Source: Lasiodiplodia sp. COLG20
Taxonomy: Eukaryota > Ascomycota > Dothideomycetes > Botryosphaeriales > Botryosphaeriaceae
DNA: 64,000 nt
Direction of reading: 5' to 3'
Assembly: GCA_009801085.1 (NCBI GenBank)
Contig: VNWV01000001.1
Coordinates: 6,696,001-6,760,000, forward strand
Part shown: piece by piece, positions 24,301 to 35,400 of the stretch
Layout: the number at the start of each line of letters is the position of its first letter
Position numbering within the stretch: the first letter of the stretch is position 1
Notes under the pieces: generated by a model
Told to the model about the DNA's origin: nothing
Seen by the model: the letters and a program-made list of their open reading frames with translations, nothing else
Databases searched by the model: none
Position numbers and translations under genes: made by a program

Positions 24301-25246
24301 CGACTCGTGGAAGGAGAATCTGGACACGTCCTTGCTCTACCGTACCTGGGGCCCCGGCGAGAGCGACAACCCAGACTTCAAGCCGCTGCAACCAAGCGAG
24401 CACCCGGGCCCGGGCTGGCCTGTGGCTATCGACGCCGAGTTCGTGTCGCTGCAGAGGGAAGAAATCGAGATCAGCGCGTCTGGCCAGCGCGAGACGATCC
24501 GGCCGTCGCGACTGGGCTTGGCACGGGTATCGGTGCTGCGAGGAGGCAACCTTAAAAAGATTGAAGGAGAAGAAGGAGAAGAAATAGCAGACGACGACGA
24601 CGCCGACGAGGGCAAGCCGTTCATCGACGACTACATCGCCATCGCGGAGCCCATCGTCGACTACCTCACCCTCTTCTCGGGCATCTCGCCGGGCGACCTG
24701 GACCGCGCAACGTCGCGGCACGCGCTGGTCGGACTCAAAGTCGCGTACAAGAAGCTGTGGCTGCTGCTCAACCTCGGCTGCGTCTTCATCGGCCACGGCC
24801 TGCCAAAGGACTTCCGCACCATCAACATCCACGTCCCCAAGGCCCAGGTCGTCGACACGGTCGACCTGTACTTCATCCCGGCCCGCCAGCGGAAGCTGAG
24901 CTTGCGCTTCCTCGCTTGGATCGTGCTTGAGGAGGACATTCAGCAGGATACGCACGACTCGGTCGAGGACGCGCGCACCGCGCTGAAGCTGTGGAAGCAC
25001 TGGCGCAGCGTCGAGGTCGCCGAGGGCCGCGCCGTGTGCGAAGAGATGGTCCGCGACATCTACAAGCGCGGCTGGGAGGTCGGGTTCAAGGTGCCTGGGA
25101 CCGGCAGTAAAGGTGGCTATCAGCTGGCGACTACGCCTGAACCTGGTGGTATGAGTACGCCGACGCGGACGACGCCGGTCAGGCCTGGGACCGGAGGGTG
25201 GAGGCCGCCGCCCGGCGGGGTGAGTTTTGGGAGTCCGATGAAGTGA
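21355..25246 (+). CDS. PAN2: PAN2, catalytic subunit of the PAN2-PAN3 poly(A) nuclease
   Basis: Exons 21355-21375, 21523-21630, 21783-21958, 22054-23187 and 23239-25246; 1148 aa. The first exon is only 21 nt (MEADWDE). The N-terminal half is a WD40-like propeller ([50 protein letters not shown]). A catalytically dead ubiquitin-hydrolase-like domain follows from [24 protein letters not shown]. The C-terminal RNase D/DEDD exonuclease has AIDAEFV (about residue 878), [23 protein letters not shown] and [11 protein letters not shown], giving the acidic metal ligands. Expected role: PABP-stimulated trimming of mRNA poly(A) tails in the cytoplasm with PAN3. The Pro/Gly/Thr-rich C-terminal tail is not conserved. 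Confidence 0.96.
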
Positions 25247-26115
25247 GAGGGTGGTGTGGTGTGGTGTGGACGTGTTGGTAAGCTGCCGGGGTGAGGTGAG
25301 TGAGGCGGTGGTGGCTAGGTCTTTTCTCAGTTTTAGTCTCTGTTCTTTTTTTTCCTCATGGGTGGATGACATGTTGGGTAGTGGATGATAGCGTGTGTAG
25401 AGGGGAGATTGTGGACATAGACGAATTCAAGTTCTTATTCAAAGTTTGGGTGTGATACTACGCAGTGTTCGTTGTGTGGGCCATGGTGACGCGGTGAGTG
25501 AAGTCAACCGCAGCGCTTTCTCAAGTGACGGCTTACAGCGAAGGCGCCGCTGGTACACTGAAGCTACATACACTGGCAAGTGTGCCTGCCTGCACATTAT
25601 ATATCTAACAGGTCAGTCCCATCGTTAGCCCGGCCGAATGCCAGTAACGAGTGGGGAGTTGACTCAGACACCCTCCCTGCTTAAGCTGTGGTTCGGCCGC
25701 CCCATGCTTGGGTGGGGTACGGCTGGAGGGTGTAACGGGAAAAAACAGGCGGTCCTCGAAGAGCCTGTTTCTGTGCCGAAAGGCATAGTTTTTTGTCTTT
25801 TATTCTTTCGTCCTGCAGCCCATATATATATCAGTGAAGAGCTCCATGAAAACAGGCCTGTATTTTATCAGCTCTGGTCGTGTACTCTTTCATTGTTTGC
25901 TTCAAGTGAATGGAGATATCGGCAGTTGAGCGATTGCCATAGTATGCCAGTCTTAAGATAGTCGAAGCACTGTAGTTTTCACTGTAGCTAGCTACACTCT
26001 CTTTTACTACATCATTACCAAAGAGCACTTACTCACTTTTGTCGTTACCGGAAAGAAGTAAAGCGTTGTACCCATGCTTAGAGCTGATGTGAAGCTTCCG
26101 CTTGTGTAAACTCTC
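25247..26115. other. Intergenic region between convergent genes
   Basis: About 870 bp between PAN2 (plus) and the Gfo/Idh gene (minus). No RNA gene, repeat or credible coding exon is seen. Confidence 0.5.
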
Positions 26116-27350
26116 CTACGCCTTCAGCGACTCGTCATACTTCCGGTAAATCATGTCAAACAACCTCAAGTCATCCATAGCATCCTCCGGCGTCGTCTTG
26201 ATACGTGCACCTTCGGTAAAGCACTTGTGCATCTCTTGCAGTTCTGCCGTATACGCATCTTCATAGCTCGCCAGCACCTCCTTACTCTCAACCTCGCCAT
26301 GCTCATTCACCCCTACCGTCTTGACCTTGATCGGCAAACCCTTCACGTACGGCGAATCGTACTTGATCTCCACGCGCTTGTTCTTGCCATACACCGCCAA
26401 ATGCGCGTCAAAATCCGGCACGCCATCAATCCCACTCTCATACGTGACCGCGAACGGCTTCCCTCCCAACTCCGCCTTATTCTTATACGCCAGAATCGCC
26501 GAGTAGAACGGGTGATTCGCGCTCACACCATCGACCCTCTCCGGGAAGCCCAGCACCTCGCGCATGAGCGAAATGTCGTGGCTGCCCAAGCTGCCGAGGA
26601 AGCGGCACATGCTGTAGCGCTCGTCGCCCACCTTGACGCCCTTACCGGGAAAGGCCTCTTCCAGCAGCTGCGCCATCAGCCTCTCGCGCTCCTTGCCCGC
26701 CTCGGGCGGAATATCCGCCGTGTACCCTTTCAGCTGGAACGTCCCGCTCTGGTCCACAAACGTCTTGTTCGGCCCGCTGAAGTCGCGCACGCGGGCATAC
26801 AATATCTCGCCCAGCTGCTCGACCTCGCGCCGGAACGTCTGCACGAAGCTCGGCGCGTACCGCCTCATGTAACCCACGAACACGTTTCCTCCGCCGCCAT
26901 TCTGCTTGTGGTCCGCGTCGACGATGCGCTGCGCCGCGGCCAGCGACAGTGTCAGCGGCTTCTCTATGAAGACGCGCTTGCCCGCCTGCAGCGCGCGCAC
27001 GCAGTACTCGGCGTGGAACTCGTCGCCCGTCAGCACGAAGACGACGTCCACGTCGGGCGCCGCGAAGACGGCGTCGGGCGACGTCGTGTGCTGCGCGATG
27101 TGGAACTTGGCTGCGCAGTGCGCCGCCGTCGCGGCCGAGATGTCGCAGATGGCGGTGACGGTGTAGAGGTGCGAGAGGAGGGCGAGGGCGGGGAGGTGGA
27201 TGACCTTGATTGATTCGCTGTCAGCGTCTCCTGTTTTACTGTTGTATTTATTCCGGAGCTGTGAGGATGTGTATATCATGGTTGTGTGCTTACTTGGGCG
27301 ACTTCGCCGGCGCCAATGACGCCGACGCGGAGCTTCTGGGGCGAGGACAT
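26116..27350 (-). CDS. Gfo/Idh/MocA-family NAD(P)-dependent oxidoreductase
   Basis: Exons 27294-27350 and 26116-27204 (89 bp intron); 381 aa. The first exon supplies the Rossmann fingerprint LRVGVIGAGEVAQ, which joins VIHLPALALLSHLYTVTAICD. VDVVFVLTGDEFHAEYCVRALQAGKRVFIEKPLTL follows, with the family EKP motif that contacts the nicotinamide. The C-terminal half has the typical open-sheet substrate domain, with CRFLGSLGSHDISLMREVLGFP holding the conserved HD. These enzymes oxidise or reduce sugars, inositols or related polyols; the substrate cannot be told from sequence. The protein ends YRKYDESLKA with no peroxisomal or membrane signal. Confidence 0.85.
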
Positions 27351-27831
27351 TGTGGTAGCTGCTGTATCTTCAATTGATGCGTTTAGGTGTCTTTCAACAT
27401 GACTGCGAATATTGTCGTGAAGTTATGGAGTCCGTTAGGACCCAGCACTGCGTCATGGTGGGGCCGGTGCGGGGCTGCCTTCAACACCGAGGATTGTGGA
27501 ACCGTTGCCTTTGAATATTCGGCAAATGAGAACACATGCAGGCATTGAATCAATATAAAAATATCTAGATTTAGCCTTCCCAACTTCTCATGGAGGGAAT
27601 GTATTACTTCGATATATAACTTAAAGCTTCCCCAACGCACTTCGGCGCAAGCAAACAACCACCGATTCCAATCATTTCTCGGGAATTACAACCCGATGAT
27701 ATTTACTAGCATGTCTCTTACATACAATCATATCATATGCGTCGTAAGGATGCTCCCTCTGCGACTATTATTACAATCCGCATCCGTCTCTATACAAAAA
27801 CGCCGCAAAATGCCGAACGCTCTCTAGACCT
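27351..27831. other. Intergenic region
   Basis: About 480 bp between the start of the Gfo/Idh gene and the stop of the next minus-strand gene. AT-richer than its neighbours; nothing else visible. Confidence 0.5.
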
Positions 27832-29027
27832 TTACCGGCCCTCCAACCTCAGCCTATCCAAAGCCCTGCCCTCGTCCCTCCTAGCAACGAGGAACCACGC
27901 GCTAGCGACCCAGCAAAAGCTAACGCCGAGCCAGCTGTGCACGGGCATCTTGAACTTGTTCAAGCACATGAGCTGGAAAGCGCCTCTGGGCACGCTGATG
28001 AAGCTGACGGTCAGGGGGCTGGTGGCCTTTGTGAGCAGCAGGGTGCTCGAGAAGACGGCCCAGGCGCCGATGCCGCCGCAGACGGTCAGGAACCAGAAGA
28101 AGGGCACGTCGAGGAAGTAGCAATTGTGGTAGATGTTGCCGAGCTCGCCGGACAGCACGAGGATGGGCGTCGTGAGGAAGAGCGTCAGCACCGACGTGTA
28201 GTGCAGCGTGCGCCAGTACGCGCGCGTCTCCTCGCGGCTGCCCGACGGCGTCTCGTCGAGGCCGGGCGTCGAGGGGAAGCCCGTTAGCACGTCGCCTTGC
28301 GGGACCATGTCGTTGACGAGCCTGCGGAAGGTCCGCAGGAGGAGGATGGGGTAGATGGCCGTGAAGAGAGACGAGAAGACGCCGGCTAGGATGCTTTCCC
28401 AGGTAACGCGCACGCCGGGACGGATGGAGGCGACGAGGAGGCTGAAAGTTGCTGTGAGAGCCGAGGATTGGGTGGAAACCGAGTTGGCTGTAATCGAGGA
28501 GCTGCCAGCAAGAAGCAAAGCAATAGGAACCACGCCAATGCGGGCAAGCGTGTACGTCTCTTGAGCGGCGTATCTAAACCAGATCAGTCACTTGCTAACC
28601 GTACGCCTGCTGGGACACTTACGCAAATGAGATGTTGCTCAGCACAACCTTGGCCAGATACACCACAGCCAAAGGAACGACGTGTTTCGCAACGGGCCAC
28701 TCGAACTCGAAAATGCCACCACCCGCAACCCCACCGTTCCCACCGCGCAGTAGCCCACCACGTTGCCTGGCCGGTCCTCTGAACCCCTGTCCGCTCGAGA
28801 GCGGCGTCGCCGGCGCCACCATAGCACCGAGCCCAAGCCGCTGCAGCGGGCGCGACAGAAGGCGCGTCAAGCCCGCAAACCCGATCAGAAAGATATGCTC
28901 CAGCACCAATTGTATCCACGTCATCGTCAGAGGGTACGGGAACTTGTAGACGCCGGCTGCAACACTCAATTAGCACACAACGTTCCGCACCAATTCCCCT
29001 CCACCATTCCTCTCCCCCAAGACCCAG

Positions 29028-29066
<39 letters not shown>

Positions 29067-29493
29067 AGCACTCACTCAGCAAAATAAACCGATTCATCAA
29101 CAGCAACCCAAACGACGCGCCAGCCACCCAAAACACCAGCAGTCCCACATACACCTGCCACCCCATCCACGTCCCGAAGAAGAAGTTACCCAGCCCGCCG
29201 GTATTCCGCAGCACGCGCCGCCACGACGACGATGATGACGAGCCGCCGGACCCAATGTCCGCGGCCGACACGAGCGGCCGCACTAGCGACGACGGGCCCG
29301 GCTCGTACACGTCGTCGTCCTCGTCCTCGGACGTGCCGCCGCCGCCGCTGGCCCGGCTGCGCGGGTACGGCGACGGCGTGCGCGACGGCGTGCGCGACGA
29401 CAGGTCCACCAGCGGCACCATGCCGCCGCCCGGCGTGAGGTCGCCGGCCGTCGTCGAGCCGGCGGATGTGGTGCGCAGGTGTGTGGAGTCCAT
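27832..29493 (-). CDS. Multi-pass membrane protein of the nucleotide-sugar / triose-phosphate transporter (DMT) type
   Basis: Exons 29076-29493, 28623-28956 and 27832-28573 (introns of 119 and 49 bp); 497 aa. The start at 29493 (MDSTHLRTT) is chosen over an in-frame ATG 24 bp upstream. The first 100 or so residues are Ser/Gly/Asp-rich and probably cytosolic. About ten hydrophobic segments follow, beginning GWQVYVGLLVFWVAGASFGLLL and KFPYPLTMTWIQLVLEHIFLIG. The stretch KVVLSNISFAYAAQETYTLARIG, the position of the partner-helix pair and the C-terminal PHG-less tail resemble Golgi nucleotide-sugar transporters, but no diagnostic substrate motif is clear. Intron 1 contains a 36 nt T tract on the coding strand. 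A Golgi or ER location is inferred. Confidence 0.65.
29028..29063 (+). repeat. 36 bp A homopolymer (T tract in intron 1 of the membrane protein gene)
   Basis: Thirty-six consecutive A on the plus strand. On the coding strand this is a U36 tract near the 5' splice site of a 119 nt intron, about 12 nt after the donor. It is the longest homopolymer in the window and is likely length-variable. Confidence 0.85.
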
Positions 29494-30075
29494 GGTTCGG
29501 GTAGGCGGAGGGCACACGCGCGCGCGTGGAGCGTGGCGAGGTTCGGTCGGCGGGGTGGATAGAGGGAGGAGAGAGAGATTATATTAGGCGGTGACTGCTG
29601 GTGCTCTTTACTCCTGCGACATGCCTCGGGGTCAATTGCGTGGGGGGACAATCGAGGATAATTCAGGGCGGCTCGGGACGACGAGTAGAGAGAGGGCGGA
29701 AAAGGATCGACGGTCTCGTCGTCGGCGGTGGAGGTATAGAGACGCGTTGGTGGTTGCGCGAATGTCCAGCCAGGGAGACGTGGGGAGTTTGGCTGCGCGA
29801 TTCGGGGGTCCATGCCAAAAGTTGCGCGAGTCATGATTGTCTTGGCTGATCGACGGGGTTTGTCCTATTTAGGGAATTCGTACCTTTAGGGTATCCATTC
29901 GGGCAGTTCTACTCTCACAAGCGCCATTTTCGGAGCCTATGTGTGAATACAATGCGGATGCAACAAGCAACAACACATGCGCTTCGGGTTGGCATTGGAG
30001 AAAGGGCATCAGGTCGTTAAAATTCATGATCTAAGCATTACCATTACCATTACGGAACCCCGGCGTATACCCTAT
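29494..30075. other. Intergenic region
   Basis: About 580 bp between two minus-strand genes: the promoter of the DMT-like gene and the 3' end of the laccase gene. No other feature is supported. Confidence 0.5.
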
Positions 30076-32408
30076 TTATACGCCAGAATCTTCAGTCATC
30101 AATCCCCTCCCGTCCTGCCATGCTTTCCAAGCAGCACACGTGTTCTTCAACTCGCAGCCGCCGTCGTCCCAAGTACCGCCGATTTGATCTTGCATCTCGA
30201 CCACCTGCGCCGCAAAGCCCATCGCGCTATGCCAGCCCACGTGACAGTGCATCAGCCACGCGCCCGGGTTCTCGACCTTCCATGCTACAACGACAAAGCC
30301 CAGGCCCGGCATGAGCACCGTGTCGCGGCGCGAAGGGTTCTTCAGCCGCAGCGGCACGCTTGCATCGTAGCGACCTGTGCCGGTGGCAAGGATGTAGAAG
30401 TCCTGAATCGGTCAGTTACAGGTGGCAGTGCTGAAGGAATGTGAGCGGGGACTTACGTGACCGTGGAGATGGAGCGGGTGCGGCAGAGCAATCTCGCTCT
30501 CAACAACGATGTAGACCCACTCGCCCTCATTGGGTGCATTGATCAGCAGGTCACCGCTGTAGCTGGGAGGCTGGCCATTGTCGAGGATGCCGAGCACAGT
30601 CGGGTCGTCCCACTTGGCACTGAACGTGTTGCCGGAAATGAACCACCGGAAAAGGTTGTTTGGTTGTTCGACCGTTATGTCGCCGTACCAGGTAACATCC
30701 GGCTCGGAGACGTCGAACGGCAGGATGGGCACGTGAAGGGAATGATCTTCATCTGTACATTCGGTTGTGTACTGTTGGGCAGCTGTGGTTGGCAAACTGC
30801 CCTTGGACCCTTCGTAGCTGAAGATGCCCTTGATATCGAGGGCTTGTTTGATGCCAGCGCAGGTATTCTGGTTATCGGAGCGCATCCAATAGTCGCCAAC
30901 CTCTTGGTCGGCATGTACAATTACATCGTAGCGTTCGCCTTGTGCCCATTAGCAAGCTGTTGATCACGTGGGGGAAGTCTGCTTACCAATATTTACGTTG
31001 AGTATGTTGGTATCATATGGAACAATGGGCGTGAAGTCGGTAGAGATAACCGTGAAAGAATGGCCTGAGTCAATGGTCAGCAGTGTTGCTTGAGGTGTTT
31101 GCTGTAGACAGTAGCCTTACCGTCAATATGGAACTTGAAAGTGGATTGAATCGAAACGTTAATAACGCGGAGCAAGTAAGATTTTCCCTTGGTGACCGTC
31201 ATCTTGAAGCGCTCTCCAGTCGAGTTGTAAGAGCCCTCCTTTCCCCACGTGTTCTTGCCGTTGATAAGGCCGTTGTCCATGACACGGGCCCCGCCATTGT
31301 GGCCGGGTGTCGCATCTTGGGCGGCGTGGTATTGGGAGTCAACGGTCCAGTGGCTCCAGTCCTGGAGCATGATGTGTCCAGCATCAACATCGTATTGCCT
31401 CTCCGGGCTGCTGGGTCCATGGATAACGACAGGGCCGAAAACGCCCTCCCAGGTCTGGATGGCGTAGTGCGAGTGATACCACGAAGAGCCATAGGATTCA
31501 GCGACCCAAGTGTAGGTCATCGACTGTCCGGGCGCGATAGGGCATTGAGTGACAGACGGAACTCCGTCATATTGGTTGGTGAAGTGTTGCCTGATACCGT
31601 GGAAGTGTATCGTCGTACCATTGTCTTGCATCTTGTTGATTACAGTGACCTTCACTGTATCACCCCAGTTAGCCTCGATGAGCGGCCCCGGCATCTGGCC
31701 ATTCACCAGTAGGGCAATCCTGGGAATACCGTCGGGAGCGATTGTGGTGTTGGTGATCTCCAGGGTGTATTCGATAGTCCTGCAGGTCTTCGGCACATGC
31801 TTGTAGTAATCGGTATGGATGTCGTAGCCACAGAATTGATCGTCTCCAGGTTGACCCTCGCACCGAACGCAGGAGTCTGTCCGGCCGGCCAGCTGAGATG
31901 TTGATCGTTTTGCCGAGCATGCAGGGTCGCCTTGGCCTGAATTCGATGCGTTGTTGGTCGGTACCGGCGAGGGTTGCGCCACCACGCTTGAAGTCGCCGG
32001 AGGCGGGACTGCATAGTCCTGTCTCTCTTGAAGTGAGGCGCCACACTTGCCGTACCCGTCTTTGCATCCGTCACCGCAGTAGGCGTCGGTAGAGCCGCAA
32101 TACCCGTACTGGCTGCAGCACTCGCCGAACTTGGAGCCCTCGCAGGTGAATCCCATCGAGTTACCGCAAGTCCCATCTTGAGATACTGCGCCTTCAGTCT
32201 TCTCGCAAAGACCGAACTCCATCTGACATCCTGCGCCGCAGTACTCGGGGGTGGCTCCGCAGTAGCCGTCTTTGCTGCAACAGTTGCCGAATATAGAGCT
32301 CATGCACGTAAGGCCTGAGGCTCCCCCACAAAGTCCGTCGGTAGAAGTGACGGCAAGGCCCTGTACGAGACCTGGTATGCATACGACAAGCCAATCAGAT
32401 AACCTCAT
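30076..32408 (-). CDS. Secreted asco-type laccase with two N-terminal CBM18 chitin-binding domains
   Basis: Exons 31121-32408, 30987-31064, 30457-30938 and 30076-30402 (introns of 56, 48 and 54 bp); 724 aa. MRLSDWLVVCIPGLVQGLA is a signal peptide and fixes the start at 32408. Two hevein-type domains follow, each with eight Cys: 27,35,43,44,50,57,61,68 and 81,89,97,98,104,111,115,122. A Pro/Ser/Asn-rich linker leads to a three-cupredoxin laccase. All copper motifs are present: IHFHG, WYHSH, HPLHLHGH and HCHVGWH, the last with the T1 Cys. The residue ten after that Cys is Phe, the axial position that is usually Leu in ascomycete laccases. The protein ends DSGV, the C-terminal plug typical of ascomycete laccases. 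Expected role: phenol oxidation or melanin/cross-link formation, probably held on chitin at the wall. Confidence 0.92.
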
Positions 32409-35400
32409 GGCGATCGCGAGCTGGGATGTGGTTGGTGATGGTGGAGGAGAGGAATTAGGATAAACAAGAAAGAGAACTATCGTAAAGCCAGGTCTAGGGC
32501 AAAGCGAACGAGTGTACAAAAGGGGCAGATGAGGGTGACAGTCGTCCTTGGGGCTGGAAGGGCGATGAGGAGGCACGCGCCTTTGTATATGAGATGAGCC
32601 CGTCTACCTACCCAGCATGCGTCCAGCCTTGTGGCATCCTGGCCAACGCGCTCGCATGGTAGCAACTGACCACAGCCCCTCTCGGTGTAGCCCGTGATAG
32701 GATCGATAAATTGAGTCTGGCAGTCTTGGAAGCAACCTAATCATTGCCCGACTCAGCAAGCGCGGCGAGATGACATGTGGAGCTGTCATGGCTGAAGCCA
32801 CCGCTGCTGCAGCATTGCTGCTGTTCTCAGCTTCTGCTGCAGACTGTCATTGGCTGGACATACGGGCAAGAGCGTGATGTAGAGGCTCAAGTGTTGAAAC
32901 ACGGTCTGACATGCCGGAATGAGAGCTGCAGGGTAGAATGCATAAGCCGGGATGCCACATTAGCGTTCCGAGGATGCAAAGCTCGGGACGCTGGCGGGGA
33001 CCCGGGGATGATCCAGGTGCGAATGCATTAAAGGCTTGGATTTCTTGGTGGGATGCTTTAGGCGAGGACCGTATTTCTTCGACTCGGCGTCTTGGTAATA
33101 TTCCAGAAACGACTGCTAAGAGAAGTGCATTTTCCGTTCGTATACATCGGCTCAAAGGAGACTGACCTCAGAAACAGTGTTGGCATGCATTTTGTTCATT
33201 TCGCAGAGGCTAGGCGGGCCCGCGTCTGGCGCATGCTGGGCCATGTCCTTGCAATTCCACGCGCATACATACAGACGTCGGCGGCCTAAAAAGCAGCAGA
33301 CCTATCTTGTGATTTTGTGTAGCCAATGACGGCACGCACACCGCCGATACAAGTCCATTCGCAACGCATGTCCAGGATTGGCTTTGATGCACATCGCCAT
33401 CGTAAGAGAGACGCGGCCAGGCTGAACATTGTCGGTGACGATCAGCAAAGGCGTCGCCGGAGCAAAAATATCGCTGCTGAAGCGACTGAAGCGAGGCAAT
33501 GCTGCGTGTAGCGGCGCAGCCCCAAAATCAGCAGGCGATGATGTCAAGCCCGTCAGCCTTGGAAAATTGAAGTCCTGTTTTGCACCAATTGCGCTCAGTG
33601 AGCAGTCAGAACGTGACCATTCGGTCCAGCTGCGGCGCGCTGACTGCGAAGACTCAAGTCAGACATGGAGCTTCGGACCCCAAGACAGACGCCACCAGGC
33701 GACATGGAGGCAGAGATATTGACGGAGCGAGGAGAAGCGAAGCTTGGAATCCGGCGTTATGTAACTATCGCAGGAACATGTCCCAAAGTGCTTGCTTAAG
33801 CATCTCTTATGACCAGGGCGGCCAAGCCATAGGAAGGAGGAAGACGCCACGCTGTGGAGGTACCGATCTGGGCAACGCTCTAAACTAAGAAGCCACATGG
33901 ATAAGTCTCGCTCAGCCCAGATCTTCACAAAAACAAGAGTAGGGCTGTTAAAGCTGAGTCAGTGGCGCAGCAGTGTCAGGCGGAGGCGTTGTAGACAGTT
34001 GGCATGCAGAATCGACCGGAGTGGTGGCTGCTGAACGCCAGCGTGGGTTGATTGGAGTGCTGCAGAAGGAACCGACGGCAGAAGGCGTCCAGAAGCCGGT
34101 TGACCTCATGATCAGGCTGATGACGGGCGTCAAGCAGATAAGCTCAGAATTAAAAAGAGGAGGAACAAGCGACGGCGCTAGCCCATTTTCGGCCACTTCC
34201 CGCCGGTTGCCTCTTCTCGCCCTTTCCTCCGACACCACCACCAACACCCCACAACACCACAAACCACGTCCACCACAACGCCCTCCGGAGAACCCCTCTC
34301 ACTCTCACCGGCATGCCCGGCAAATATGCCCCTCCCTCAGCCACCCACGAGGCTGTTCCAAGAATAGCGCCCACGCTTGATTTGCGCGACCCGTCGGCCA
34401 CGGGGCGACCCACTGACCGGCTCCTCGGCGACTCTTGTCATTCCTGGGCTCATGGGTTATTTTTCGGACCCGCGTGATGTCCCACCTTCGCCACGGTACG
34501 AAGAGCCTCGTACCCTGGGCTCGAGCTGTCTTTTCTAGCCTATGTTACATGCTCCTCATCAAGCGACTGCACTGTCTCGCACATTTTCATGTTGACCTAC
34601 CGTAACACCCTCGATGCGGCTACAGACATGCATATCTCAGTCTAGCCGTCCGGTACCCCACATTTTCTATGAACTGCGACAATCTGAACCACAGGATGGT
34701 AGATCGACACGCTTTCGCGCACACCAGCTTGGTCCTAACAGCCAGTTCTCCTTATCATTTGGTTGGGGGAATCAATTTGCCTTGGTCGTACAACGTCTGT
34801 GTGGGTCGAGAGCATCAACATCGCGCAATTACCGATCCTTTGGAATCTCCCCCATTCCGATCGCCCGCCGGAAACTAAGGCAGTGTGACCCTCGCACCAT
34901 TCCTCTTATCATCTGAAAAATGCCTGTATACGCGGATCAGGGGCATGGGTACTCGCTCTGCCCTGATGCCGACAGCATTAACGATTCGAGTCTATGAGCT
35001 GAGTTTCCTGGATTATCTCAGGATTTGAACTATACATCAGGTGGTATATTGCGGTACCAAAAGCAAGCAATGCAGAGTCATCATGACCCATGCTTGTACG
35101 ACATCACCACGGAATGAGCCGCGCGGCGGCCTTGAAGCGAATTTCCCGCGCCTCTGTTAAGCCGCAGATCGGGATCTCTGAAACAAGCACAGGGCTTTTT
35201 GCTTGCGCTTGCGGACAGGTTGGAGACATTCTTGCATGAACACCAAGCTTCAAATCCAGAAAAAGGAACCAAGTGGATCAAAGGCGAAGCCCAGACACTC
35301 GATCTTGTAAGTTGCCACGCTGCGCCTTTCATGCAGATGTCGCTCCACTGACATGCATATGCTGAGATGCGTCTCGACAAAATCAGGCCAGGCCTCTTCA

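Noticed and set aside
23777..25372. 531-codon minus-strand open frame opposite PAN2
   Set aside because: Antisense to the conserved PAN2 exonuclease and ubiquitin-hydrolase-like exon; Arg/Val/Leu-rich shadow without family resemblance.
26227..27213. 328-codon plus-strand frame opposite the Gfo/Idh gene
   Set aside because: The minus strand encodes a clear Rossmann oxidoreductase. The plus frame is Arg/His/Leu-rich with no domain.
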